Part shown: piece after piece, positions 21,847-33,446 of the stretch
Layout: each line of letters starts with the position of its first letter
Position numbering within the stretch: position 1 is the stretch's first letter
Assembly: GCF_000208865.1 (NCBI RefSeq)
Contig: NC_018393.1
Location: 2,684,714-2,748,713 of the forward strand
Direction of reading: 5' to 3'
From: Neospora caninum Liverpool
Taxonomy: Eukaryota; Apicomplexa; Conoidasida; Eucoccidiorida; Sarcocystidae
Length of the DNA stretch: 64,000 bases
The notes under the pieces: generated by a model
What the model was told of the DNA's origin: nothing
The model's input: only the letters and a program-made list of their open reading frames with translations
Database searches by the model: none
Made by a program: the position numbers and the translations under genes

Positions 21847-24800
21847 AAGGTCGAGGAAGCGATCAGGGAGGAGGGACGGGAAGACGCGTCTGTGAGAGGT
21901 TAGACAGCGCGGCAAAGAGACACAGGCACCCATAGTTCTGGTGAGGACGAGGAAAGAGCGAGACAGTCAGAACACCAGCAGGGACGTGTGTGTTTTCTGG
22001 TCCTCCTTCGCCTGGAGCCGCGTCAGCTTCACACCGACTATATAGCACGTCACCAACGGAAGAAAAGGAGAATTTGACCGGCGAGTTGTCCAGAAGAGAC
22101 GACTGAGAGAACACCAGGAATCTGGTCCTCAGTGCTTCAGACGACAGGCGCTCGAGACGGCTTGTGTCTACGCGTGTTACGCTCGGGAGGGAATCTTCTT
22201 GGTAGCCGGGGCCGACTGTCTCGCCGGAAAGAGCGGGTCTTCCTGACAGTCATTGACTCCATCTGGAAGGAAGACAAAGCAGGCGATGTCGCATGTCCCA
22301 GTTTGTTCACCAGAGACCCCATGAACAGTCTGGGCATGCGCCCGGTTCGCAGGAATGAGACGAGTCTGAGACCGGTTTGTAAAGCTCCGACTGGATCAAG
22401 GTGGGGTCATGATTTGGCGACGCCTTGCATTTTCTTCGCTCTTTTCGAATCTTTTAGATGCGCTGAAGCAGATCCGTCAGCGTAGACGCAAGATATGTAC
22501 CCTCGTGCATGGGAGCCCACAGATACGCATGCAAATTAGTAGGTATGTTCGCTTGTCCGTTTTTTCTGTAGAGGCCTCTCTAGTACAGTTTACTCACAGG
22601 GTGTGCCGGCGCTCCTAGTATCTTTGTGAACATGGGGCGTGGGATGGCGCACTCCGCGGGGCAGAGACCTTGGAGGAAGGTTCAAAAGGGTGACGAGGAG
22701 ACAGAGACTCCGTGCGACAAGACAGTACAGCTCGCCTCGCGCGGCATTCACGAGTGCAGGCAAGCCCAAAGGACAATGGCAAATATTTTTGTGCGACGCA
22801 CGTGTTGAAAATGGATGGGAAGGGGCGGGACGAAGAGAGGAGACCGGCAGGTTTGTGCCCGTCGAGACGCTTCCGTCAATACCGGAGGCAGATTGCATCC
22901 GAAGAGCCCACGGAGACTCTCGTCACCGGTGTCTCCTTCTGGGAAGAAAACGGTGTGCCTCAGACTGCCTGTCTCTCTTGTCTCGCGAGAGCTGCGCTTC
23001 CTTTCTGACTACGCGTCGGGGATATGTGTGCGGACGGGTCAACAGGAGTGCGTGCCCGAAAGAATATGTTGGAGAGGAACCAATGAGGGTGTGCTTGAGG
23101 ACGTTCGCGTATGCGGTCGACGCCGTGATCACTATTCTGCGGGCTGGGTTTTGTAGGTTTGCTTCTGTATTTGTCGGCCAGCGCTGTGTGCGTGGAGATA
23201 GCTGCCGGTTGCATTTGGTGTCGTTTATGTCGAGAGATGACACGGGGCGTTCGTGGAGCGACGCACCTCGCGTCTCAATCGGTGACCCACGGCGGGGGGT
23301 GCGCGGTCCTTGCGTGAGGCCTGAGGTGAGGAATGTGCCTTCGACGTGCGAGGCCGAGAGGAGGAAAGGGGCCTGCCTTTTGCAAGTTCTCTCTCGCGCA
23401 GGCGTTTTGCCTCTGGCATCTGCTGTCCGAGGGAAGACGCACGCGAGACTGCGTGACGGCAGCGGGCGGCGCGCCGCATCGTAGGGAGCAAGGCCGAGAG
23501 AACACAGGTTCTGCCCTCTTTTATGCATTCGCGTATCATGTACTGCGTGCGTGTACGTCGTTGCGTCTTAGCTGATATGTGAATTTCGTCTACTGCGGGC
23601 CGCCTCCGGGGAAAGGGGTTGTATACGCGTCCCTTCGGCTTGCTCTTATATGTGATTAAACGAGGATTTGTATGGCTCCCGTGAACTGGAAAGAAGGTCG
23701 GTTTCCATTTTTGAAGGGCCCCTAGCTGCTGAGTTTGATGGCAAACTCGCCATAGACATTTGTAAACGCAGTACGAGCACGAAACCAAAGACTGAACGTT
23801 TTTGTCACCTTTAAGTGCTCCGCCGGCGCACTGTCCCCTCGGCCGACATGCCTCGTGAAGCCTGATCCCGTCTGCGCTTTGGCTTGCTTTCGCCCCGTTT
23901 CCACTGGCGGCGGGGGCGTCGAGCGGCGCGCTGGCACTGCGTGCCTCGCGAGCGCCGGACTCTCATGTGAGACCGAGGCGAGCAGAAGACGTGCCGTCGG
24001 CCACCAGCCATGGAGCGGAATGGGAGATCTAGATTTTAGAGACACGGAGGAGACACATCTCCAGTGAGAATGCGGCGAAGTGTGACGAGACAGAGAGTCC
24101 TCGTGGGCTTGCGAGAGACGGTGTGAACGGCGCCGGCGACTATTGCCCCCAATCCTCAACCCGATGACGAGGTTCACTTTCAGCGACTTTCCCACCGTTT
24201 AGGAATTCGCAGCCATGATCCTGAGGGGCGGCACGTAACCGCAACCTACAATGAGCAGCGCTATAGTTTTTTTCCTGGGACGTGACAGCACAGGGGCGGT
24301 GGGGCGCTCGTCCTTGTTTGCCCCGACGGACCTCTAACGCTGACGTGGAGGCGCCAGAGGGTTTCCCGAGCAACGGCCGCTGTGTCCCACTCCGCGGTAG
24401 GCCTCAGGCTTGGGGCGCAGGACGTCGATGCATGCGGATGACGCGAGGACCGCTTCTCGGTCCATCTGTGTGCGTTGTTTTGCGGCTTTCCGTCGACGAG
24501 ACACACCGGCAGAACATGGCAGAAACGTGGTTTCTCGAGAATTTTGCCGGGCACCTTCGCGTAGAGAAGATCTTGCCCCCTTACAGGCAAAACAAGCACA
24601 AAGTCGTCTCCGGCAGAACGAAGCGCGCACTACGACAGTGGCCGTAGCACACTAGCACAATTCCAGCATTCCTGTGGCACGACTTTTAATTTGTTGCACG
24701 AGGGAGAAGCGAAACACAAAAAAGTGAGAGAAACGTCACACAGGGGGGACGTGAAGAGACGTACCCCGAGGCGGAGAACCGCGCACCTCTACAAAGCGGC

Positions 24801-24997
24801 TAGGAGCTCCTCCAGATATGCATCGCTGATGACCAAAACCGGTAAACGCTGTCGGACGTGAGGCTCGAGGCACAGTACAGACTCAAAACATTCTGCAGTG
24901 TTATACACAGAACGTGCAGAAAGTTTAGCGGACAAGCTATGATTTTTTAAAGTGGAAACGGTACGCCAAGCAACGTCTCTCCCACATCCGGGTACGC

Positions 24998-25003
<6 letters not shown>

Positions 25004-25035
<32 letters not shown>
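25004..25035. repeat. (AT)16 microsatellite
   Basis: Perfect AT dinucleotide run in the spacer upstream of the ATEL-like gene. Confidence 0.95.
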
Positions 25036-25037
<2 letters not shown>

Positions 25038-25732
25038 GATTCATTTGAATGTGCACGCCACAAAGAGCGAGAGCCTGTCTCGTTACTTAAAAACAAGGAG
25101 GCACTCGACTCGGCGACCCCTTTCATCTCGATGGCTTTTTGTTAACTGCCAAAGCGGACCCTGTGGAGGAGCATCGATGCTTTCGTTAAACCTCAAGGGT
25201 GACCAAAAGGTCGACTATTTTTTGCGTTCCTGAAGCAGCTGTTGAGTCACGCGCGTTTCCTCTTGTTCAGCTTGGCATAGTGGAGTCTTTCAAAAGAAAG
25301 AGTGCATAGAAACCAGGATGTTTCCTGCCTTTCTTATTCGGCTTCGGCTATCTGTTGGTGCACGGTTTTCTGTCCTTTGCAGCTTCGCTGGTAGCTCCGT
25401 TTGGCCAAGTGTTCTCCTTTGCCTGTCGCATGCACGCCTCATGTTCCTTCTCGATACTCACAGCTTTCTTCTCTTGGAGCTCCGCAAGCATCTTCTTGTT
25501 TTCTTTTATCCAGCCCTGTCGGCGAGGCAATCCCGGGCAGCCTCACACGTTCCCCGGGGTATGCTAGGCTCTCTCATGTCCTGCTCCAGAATCCCTCTCG
25601 TCAACGTACCAACGTGAATAGATGTGTGCACATCGACGTAACCATACACGTGGATAGAAGCGCATTTAATTACTTGTGTGCATGTGACTGTGTTAGTGGC
25701 AAATAGCGAGAAAGCGTTGTTCCGTCTGCAGA

Positions 25733-25740
25733 TGCATGCA
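25733..25740. promoter_or_regulatory. TGCATGCA motif
   Basis: Palindromic TGCATGCA about 0.8 kb upstream of the transferase start codon. TGCATGC is a motif reported as enriched in Toxoplasma promoters. A role here is inferred from position only. Confidence 0.25.
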
Positions 25741-25898
25741 TGTTCTGCGTGCGCAGAAAAAGAAGTTCATTGCCCGCCTCTGTAAAGCGAAGGTGTTTGA
25801 AGGCGAAGACGCGACGTGTAGTCCCGACGTAGTCTGTGCTTGGAGGCTGAAGACAGAAAAATTCGTCTGTGCTCGTGCTCTTGTTCGTCTTGTGCATC

Positions 25899-25910
25899 TG
25901 CATGCATGCG
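25899..25910. promoter_or_regulatory. Overlapping TGCATGC motifs
   Basis: TGCATGCATGCG contains two overlapping TGCATGC elements ~620 bases upstream of the transferase start codon. As with the nearby single copy, function is only suggested. Confidence 0.3.
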
Positions 25911-26526
25911 GCCGTTCTTGCGAACGACAGCGGACGAGGCAGTTCCTCAATTGAGACCATCTTTGCGGCAAAATCGACGATTCAAGTGTCAGGAAGGCTT
26001 TGCCTTTCTCATACTGAAGGAGACCACGAGAGGAAAGGTATCTCTCCTCTTTTTCTTCTGTTCTTTGCTCGAGATTTCTTTCCCTTTTACGGCGCCCATA
26101 TGTCTGTTGAATCGTCGGCGCGATCTCTGCGCGCCGAACCCAACAGTCGGCCCTCCTTTTTTTCACCTCTTTGCTGCTGAAAGCATGTAACCTCACCACT
26201 GATGCAGCCCAAGAAACTGACAGACACACATGAGCGGATCTGTGACTCTGAAAGTTGTAGTTCCTGTGTACTGTTAAGATCTTGTCTTTGTAGCTGCTCA
26301 AGTTCTCCTCTCGCTCGGTCCGCTCCCCCCGCCCGCGTTCTGGTTCTACTTACTTTTTCTCTTTCTTCTCCCTCCTTGCCTACGTGTGTCCTCCTTTCTC
26401 GCTTCTTCTTCACCGCTCCCTTCTCCTCTCTCGTTCTGCACTGAACGCCTCGCCGTGTCCCGCTTTCCGCCTCGCCCCCGTGCCGGCTGTGGCTGCTCAG
26501 TCGCAGGGAAGACAAAGAGGAGACAG

Positions 26527-26845
26527 ATGGAGCAAGAGAGAAAAGGAGCGCGAGAAGAAGAGAGACAGCAAGAAAGAGAAGGAAACGAAATGCCTGGTCC
26601 AGAGTCTCCCGAGGCAGACCCTCGAGCGAAAACCGGAGACGAGCCAGGTCGCAGCTACAAACTCTCGCCTGCAGAGATAGGCGCGCTCCTCACACGCTGG
26701 CGAGGCCTTCGCAATCTGCCGCACCTTGGCGAAGAGCATGACTTGGAAGATGTCGCCTCTCGCGTCACGGCCGTCCAGTTCCCCTGTGGGTTTGCACAAA
26801 CACAAAAGGATATCTTTGTGTGCAGGGAGATTCCATTCATTCACA

Positions 26846-26882
<37 letters not shown>

Positions 26883-29800
26883 CTATGTGCATTTATAGGT
26901 ATGTCTATGGACCCATAGGCATGCAGGAAAAGAGCAGAGAAACAAGGTTGGGGGTGGATGGCTGAAGGAAAAAGGGAGACTTTGGGGTTTTTTCGAGACG
27001 GCAATTCTTGCCCTTAGGCTCGTGGGGTTGTGTGTCTTCATCGAGCGCCGTCATCTCCACTTGTGGTCTACACTTGTCGGCATCTGTGCCGCTGTGTACG
27101 GACAGCGTGCAGCGCTCCACGTCTGCACAGGACTCCACGCATGCATTCCGCTGTGCAAAGAGCCGCACGGCAGCTGCTTGCTTCCGTCTCGCACCCGCAG
27201 TGAGCCTGCAAGGTGTCTTCCTGTGTGGCTGCTCTCCTCTCGACTCTCTGACACGTGGCGTTGGGTTGCGCCGGCATTCGAATCATTATCGACTTACCTG
27301 TTGGACAGGAGTTAACGTGCGCATCCAGAGATAAGTGTTCTTTTCGCGTCTCAGGCGACTTTCTGTGGTCCTCGGTGATCTCCGCCCCCTTCTATGCGCG
27401 TCTGCTGCATGCGGCATTTCTGCCTATTGGCCATCGAGTGAAGCTGAAGAGACCGAGAGGGGGAAAGACAAGGACGAGCGGCGTGACGAGCACAGACACC
27501 GCTTCGGAGGCGAACGATGCAGAAGCCGAAGCAAAGGGCGAAGCAGGCAGCCAAGGAGACGGCAGGAAAGGCGCCTGCACTGCTCCGGCGCCAGCGGCAG
27601 AGATACCCGGCGAACCACCAGGGAAAGAGGAGGCGACAGCCCCCCTTGGCGACGGCAGAGACGAGACGACGAGCTACGGAGACAGCGCAAGGGCCAGGCA
27701 GGCAGAGGAGCCGAAGAACCCAACAGACGAGGACGAGAAGGAAGAAGAGGAAGGCAGCAGTGAGGAAGAAAGTGAGGCAAGCGCGCTGACGGACGAAGAG
27801 AGCGGAGAGAGCGACGAGGACGCAAAAAACGAAGAAGAGACAGGGCATGGCGAAAAGGAGATAAGCGGTGAGAGACGATACACTGCTGCCGATGTCGCGC
27901 CTGACGTCCTGCCACTCTACCCCTCGCTCCCTCTGCGTTTGTGCGTATGTCGGTGCCTGTTGAAATCTGTTGGGTAAGGAAGTCTATCGACCTGTCGTCC
28001 TGTCTTCTTTTTGCCTTCGGCTGGCTTCGTGGGTCGTGTCTCTTCTGCAGCCCGTGCCGCGCTCTATATCCTCTTGCCGAAGCTCCATCAGGAGCGCTGC
28101 TGCCTTCTGCTGGACCAGATGATGCCGCATATAAGCCGAAACACGAGGAAGCGCGCCAAGCGATTCTGCTTCTCGATTGACCGGGATTTCGACGGGGTAC
28201 GCCAGAAAGCCAAAGGCAGAAGGAGAGGAACACGGAACCACGGGCAAAAGGGGCGGCAGGGAAAGCACACCTGACGGGGGCAAGAGAACTGCCACGAGCG
28301 CGCCGGAGCCTCCAGAAGAAGAGAACGAGCACGCGTAGGAGGGAGAAAGGGAGAAAGCGCGTAGCCTAAGGCGGCGACGAAAAGGAGACGGTGACAGAGG
28401 GGGGGGATACGGGAAGACCGCGCTTGCCTCAGAGCCGCGCCGCCTACGGATTATCCGGATGCCAAAACACAATCAGGGGGCGCGAAAAGGTGGTCTTTGG
28501 GCTTCCATTTGTCTCGCCTTTCTAGAGCAGAACCGTTAAAGGGAACGACGCTTCCCCCTCCAAAAGAGAAAAGGTCTGCCGCCGTAGTGTTGGAATTTAG
28601 GCCTTGGGCATCGTGGGCATCCTTCCTCTCTGTGCACTGTTCCACTGGCAGCTTCGTCTTTCCGTTTGTGTGTGGCAGCTCTTCTCGTTCTTAACTGTGG
28701 GGTCAACCTTCCGAGTTTCTGCTTCACCGGCGCAATCTGCATTCCCTTTCAGTCGCTGTCGTGTGCCTCCTTCCCTCTTTTCACCTCGATTCTCAGGTGC
28801 TTGAGGGATGTGTGAAGCAGCACGGAGAAGGTTGGCTCTACCCGCCAGTCCGCGAGGTGAGCGTCGTTTCAAATCACCTCTTTCTCTGAAGCCCAGTCTT
28901 CTGTCTCCGTGTTTCCGTCTGCTTCTGCGCTACGTTACTACCGGAGGGGTCTTCATTTTCCGCATGCGCGTCGTGCGCGTTCGTTCCGTCTGTGTTGCGT
29001 CTGCGCTCCGAAGTTTCGGCTGTTTCTTTTCTCCCCGGACTTCTGCGTTTGGCTCTGTCTAGGCTCTGAGGGAGTTGCAGTCCCAGCAGCTGAAAAGGAG
29101 AAAGTTCAGAGAGGAATCGGGAAGCGAGCGAGAGGCGGGGAACGCGCAGCAGACAGGGAGACAGAACCGAGGGCTCCTCCTGGGACGCAATGAAAGGGAA
29201 GTTTCGGTTCACTCCATTGAGGTTTGGACGCGAGAAGATGGAGAGAAGCACGCGACTCCCGGCACGTCTGAAAAGTGCAGGCTCACGGCAGCGCATCCAC
29301 GCCTTCCGGCAAAACGTGGACAGATCCACTCGGGACCACCATCGAGTGCCGCCTCGTCTTCTTGTCCTTCGCCTGCCTGCTGTGCGTCTTCCTCTTCCCC
29401 GGTCCCCGCGTCGCCGTCTGTTGCTCCGGGATGTTCGCCCCGCTCGTCACGCTGGCGTTTGTGCGGCGGAGAGATCGGCGTTCGAGTGGGTGGAGTCTAC
29501 ACGTCACTCACAGGTTTCAGCTCGGTCAGCGAAGCTGGCAACGTCCAGCTTGCGGCCTTGGGGGTTCTTTTGAAACTTACTGGTAGGTGTGCGTAACACC
29601 CGTTTGATTCTGTTCTTTCCTTCTCGTCGCGTCCTTCGCCGGCCTTGTTTTGTGCACCCCCAGCTGTTCGCTTCTTTCCCTGCTTGTTCTCTCGCTCGCC
29701 GTCGCCTCGTTTTCTGCGACGTTCTCCCCCGGCGTCTCGGCCCCGCATGCAGTTGACTTGTTCCGCCGTGCCTCTCCTCGCGTTTGCTCAGGCGTCAAGC

Positions 29801-30381
29801 TGTGGGATGTAGGCATGGAATTGGACTACAAGAAGTCCCTCGGCGCACTGACCCTGCCGCGGTCGGAATTCCTGTGTCTCTTCCGTACAGCTCGGCGCAT
29901 TCCCGCGCACCCGCCTCTGACCACAGAGGCTGCTGCGCGTCTCCTGCATGCAGCTGAAGGAGACGATGGGGGGGGAAGTGCGCCTCGTTTGGGCATAGGC
30001 TCACCAAGTGGGGACGAAAACGCAAAGGAAGACGCGAAAAGAGCAAGTGATGCACAGAGGCGTTCTGCGTCTCAGCCTAGCGATCCCGCCGGTGACACAG
30101 AACGCCCTGCTTCTCCATCTTGCGCGTGTTTGTCTCGTGAGGGGGGTGAGATGAAAGAGATAGGAGGCACGGCTCAACGTGAGCGAAGCCTCGATCAGAA
30201 GGACGATACGGAAGAGGAGGAAGACGCCACTCTCCTGAACTGCGACCGTTTCATTCAGATTTACCGGCGCGCGCAGGAGAGGGAGGAAGGTCGCCGCCAG
30301 AAAGAGCCAAACCACTGCAGGGAAACCGGGGATCGAAAACGGAGATGGGGAGAGAAAGAAAAGAGGAAAGCAACAGCGTGA
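26527..30381 (+). CDS. ATEL1: Aminoacyl-tRNA-protein transferase, Aat fold (ATEL1-like)
   Basis: Predicted N-end-rule enzyme that moves an amino acid from charged tRNA to the N terminus of proteins; 695 residues, against ~230 in bacteria. Exons: 26527-26785, 27355-27867, 28051-28196, 28797-28856, 29063-29582, 29792-30381, with matching phases. Aat landmarks run in order: DFLWSS and ARLLHAAFLPI (from 88), LLPKLHQERC (about 265-274), GEGWLYPPV, HSIEVW (376-381, bacterial HSVEVW), GEIGVRVGGVYTSLTGFSSV (from 463), KLWDVGMELDYKKSLG and LPRSEF. Family-foreign inserts are an acidic stretch in exon 2 (about 115-255), a Ser/Pro-rich one in exon 5 (about 385-455) and a charged C-terminal tail after ~535. 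The bacterial GESMF motif is replaced by SLTGF. The Plasmodium member ATEL1 has Aat sequence but transfers arginine (known for that enzyme); the same specificity here is inference. The start could instead be the ATG at 26590. No transit signal is obvious. Confidence 0.85.
26850..26880. repeat. (AT)n microsatellite in transferase intron 1
   Basis: About fifteen AT units inside the intron 26786-27354. Confidence 0.9.
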
Positions 30382-33300
30382 AGTCGAGCTCTGTGCCGTC
30401 GAGAAATCTGCGGATCAAGTACACCGGTGTACGTGCAGGTCGCGTGCGTACAGTTCCCAAGACGTGCAGTGACGGCTTCAAACTCACGTGCAATCGCTCC
30501 GCCATCGTTGCCAGTCCTCAGCGGGAGCAGCGTTTCCCCTCCGTTTTGGTGCGGTTTTTCCTCTAGACTTTTTCACCGTGTCGTCTGTCGCTCAGTAGCG
30601 AGTTGAGTGTTTGCGCCGCGGCGTTTAAAGCTTAGGGTTTTCTGTTTGTGTGCCATTCTCCACGTTATCTGCCGGGTCTCCCGGGTTGCTGAAAACGCCG
30701 GAAGGAGCACTAGGCAAGACGAGAGGAGGCCGCGGAAAGAGTTAGTTCTGGAAGGAAACGGCGTCTCCGCCGGGGGCCTCCGAGCTGAACGCGCGATTTG
30801 CCTGCTCGGCACAGGCATGAAGGCCTCCCGCAGAGATCCTCTGTCCACTCAGCTGTCGAGCAGACTGGGAGTTCGCGGATCGCTGAGGCGCTCACTGCGT
30901 AGCCGATGAACCGCCTCAAAGTCGCCACTATGATTGTAAACACTTCCCAGTGGAGCACTTGCTGAACCATCCGCGAACAAAACACCGGGACGTCTAAGCG
31001 GGTTTTTAACAGCAGAGCCTAGATGGATGACTTTTTTTTCTCTCACCGCGTCAGAGAGATAAGCCGAGCGAAGCTGACGCTCTCTCCCACTGTTAAGCTT
31101 TTCAGTGGAGAACACGCGACCAGTTCAGCACTCGGTAGCGTACATACAAGACTGCTAGCCGAGGGGTTGCCTCAGTACCATGAGAGAAGAGGAAAGTGGA
31201 GACCGACGGTCAGTGAAACACCCTGAACGCCTCACGCTCAAACGACAAACGGGAGTCCTATTCAGTATCGTAGGTACTGTAATGTCTCTGTGCATTCGAT
31301 TTGAGTTATACCAATGTGAGCACACAAGGTCGCAAATATAACGGTGTGCTCCTGAATGTAATGGTGGCAATCTGCCCCATCGCTTCTCTGGTGACCCCCC
31401 TGTGGCTGAAGAATGCAGTAAAAAGTACGTTTGCGCGGGACTGCGAATGTACCGGCGTGGAACGCGTTCGCCGTGTGGAGCTCTACACCTGTCAGAGGTG
31501 TTCGGAAGGACGCCGTCGACAATTTCGAAAATCACTCGCCCTCTCCACCCCAGGGCTGTTTTCCAGAGGTTGAAGCCGTGGCAGCGAAAGCTTGAAGTGA
31601 AGGTGGGCCATGTCTGAGACGCAAATGTGGAGTATCTGATTGCTTAGGCCTCTCCTTTCGGAATAGCAGGCAGGTGAAAAGCGCCACTCGCCACTCTTCG
31701 CCTACGCGCGGCGCCTGTCCCCTCTCCGTGCGAGTGCTTTCCCAGTGGCGTGTCACACAGAAAGTGTGCACAGGCTCCTGCGCGAAACCTGTGTTCACTA
31801 CCTTTTCCCTAGACAGCCGTAACGAGTCAGAGTGCTCCTCTGATCCTGCTTCGCATTCGTGCCGCCGCGCTGAGCCCCGCGGCCTGTGCGTGAGAAAGGC
31901 AACTGGTTCCACGGTGTGTGTTGTGACGGCGGGTTCCGCAAGGGCGGCGTGCAAGGTTCCGAGAGCAGCTAGACCGTTGGCATCTTTGATGAGGAATCGA
32001 GCCCCTGAACGCGCGATGACGGGGCGTCGGCACTCTGTCCTGTTCGTCCCTTTGCAAAGAGGAGCGCCGGAGGCAAAAGCCGGTCGATTCTCCTCTCGCT
32101 TTCCGTCTTCCCCCGTCATACCTGCTGCATTGGCGACGCACTCTGCTAGCTTTTTCGACGCACCTCAACTGTCTCTTCTCTCCATTGGCCTCCGGCTTGT
32201 CCCGCCTGCTTCTCCCTCCGTGTCAGGGAGGCAGGCACCCGGAAGGCTAGCAGAGGCGGGATACCCAACAGCGTCAACTCAGGGATCCCAGACCCCGCGT
32301 GTTTGCTCGCTGCTTTGTGAAAACCGCCCTCTTGTCGCAAAGTGTGCCCCGGTTCTCTCGGGTTTTTTTCTGGGAGAAACGCGTTTTGCGAGGCAACCTC
32401 GACTCATCGCGGCTCCCTCAACTCAGCGCTCCTGGCGTGCTGGGGCGGCCGGCGTTTCCTTTCCGCCACTCTCGACTCTGGGGACGGAAGGCAAAGAACC
32501 GTCGCTTCAGCCGACTCAGGCGACTTAACCGACTCAGGCGACTTAACCGACTCAGGCGACTTAACCGACTCAACCCCGCCCTTCTGTGAATCCACTCGGG
32601 AAGAAACGTCGTCATTTTCCTGACGCGAACGAGCGAGCACAAGGCACGAGGAGCCCCGCGCGCGCCGGCACACCGCACCGATGGACCGTGTATTTTGCGC
32701 GGCACTATGGAAGGGTTTTGTGACCTCGTGATGAACCCCGCGTTCGTGGGGTTTTGTCAAGGCCAGCGCTGCCTCGCCCTCTTTTTCTGGGGCTCTCTGT
32801 GGCGCGCCAGAAAGGAGCGCAACTGCGCGTTGTCCCTCGACGATCTCGTCTCTTTTCTGTGCTTGAAAGGGACCGGCTCTCCTGCGCTTCCCGGGCGAAA
32901 AGAAACAGGCACTGGAAGGCGTTTCCTGAAAGAGTCGCGCAGAAACGCAGTGCCCGCGTTGGGCGCCGCTCTCCGCTCCGGGCGGTTCGGCCCTCCAACC
33001 CTCTTCCAGCGTCCGCGGGGGGTCAACGCACGACTGCCGGGCGAGATGCAGCTGCGGCGACATGCAGCCTCGGCGATAAGCATCGAGAGGTCGAAGGTTT
33101 GCGCGATTCGGTCGCGTTTCGGCGCGATTCTCTCGTCCCAGTTGCAGCAAAGGGGACTTCACCTCGCTTTTTGTGAACTCAACGTCCACCTTTCTGTCTG
33201 CCGTCGGCCAACCGTTTTGTTTCCACGGCAAGTCGTCGGCCCAAAAGTCGTGCCTTGGGGGCGGTGTTCCCGCTGGGAGCGAAGCGAGCACGAGTAACAG

Positions 33301-33446
33301 AGAGAGCTCTCGGCCTGCTCTTCCAGGCAGGTTTCTCCCGTCGTCCCCTCTCTTCTCTCCTCTCTACGGCGGAAACCGCGTGGGGTTTCCCCCCGAACCG
33401 CCAAGCTCGTTTCAACGCGTCTCTTCTGCTTCTTACCGCTCTCACA
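30382..33446. other. Spacer between the ATEL-like and Clp ATPase genes
   Basis: Contains the presumed 3' UTR of the transferase gene and the 5' region of the Clp gene. Long overlapping frames at 31674-32528 (plus) and 32404-33291 (minus) are Ser/Arg/Pro-rich and show no domain. The only structured element is an 18-bp tandem repeat near 32.5 kb. Confidence 0.4.
32512..32572. repeat. 18-bp tandem repeat, about 3.4 copies
   Basis: Unit CGACTCAGGCGACTTAAC repeated head to tail without change in the complete copies, ~0.9 kb upstream of the Clp ATPase start. The period is a multiple of three and stays open in several frames, but no gene is otherwise supported here. Confidence 0.9.

Larger units (their letters stand above)
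21847..26526. other. Spacer between the PP2C-type and ATEL-like genes
   Basis: The left end should contain the 3' UTR of the phosphatase gene and the right end the pyrimidine-rich 5' UTR of the transferase gene. Several moderate open frames occur (for example 22639-23484 plus), but none shows a family motif, consistent splice sites or conserved composition, so I call no gene. Short helical-looking frames at about 24517-24647 (plus) and 25348-25530 (minus) are noted but not called. Confidence 0.4.

Noticed and set aside
22639..23484. 281-codon plus-strand frame with a Cys-rich stretch resembling a zinc finger
   Set aside because: Cys and His spacing fits no zinc-finger family, and the frame is Arg-rich and overlaps open frames on the other strand. 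No splice or start support.
24517..24647. Plus-strand frame starting MAETWFLENFAGHLRVEKIL
   Set aside because: Protein-like locally, but short, without upstream or downstream exons in phase, and with no recognised family.
25348..25530. Minus-strand frame with a helical sequence (WIKENKKMLAELQEKKA)
   Set aside because: It could be a real exon, but I found no partner exons, the start is a TTG, and no family was recognised.
31674..32528. 284-codon plus-strand frame
   Set aside because: Arg/Ser/Pro/Ala-rich, overlaps equally long minus-strand frames, and has no recognisable domain.
32404..33291. 295-codon minus-strand frame with Lys-Ser-Pro-Glu-Ser-Val repeats
   Set aside because: The repeats come from the 18-bp tandem repeat; the rest is low-complexity and lies in the presumed Clp promoter region.
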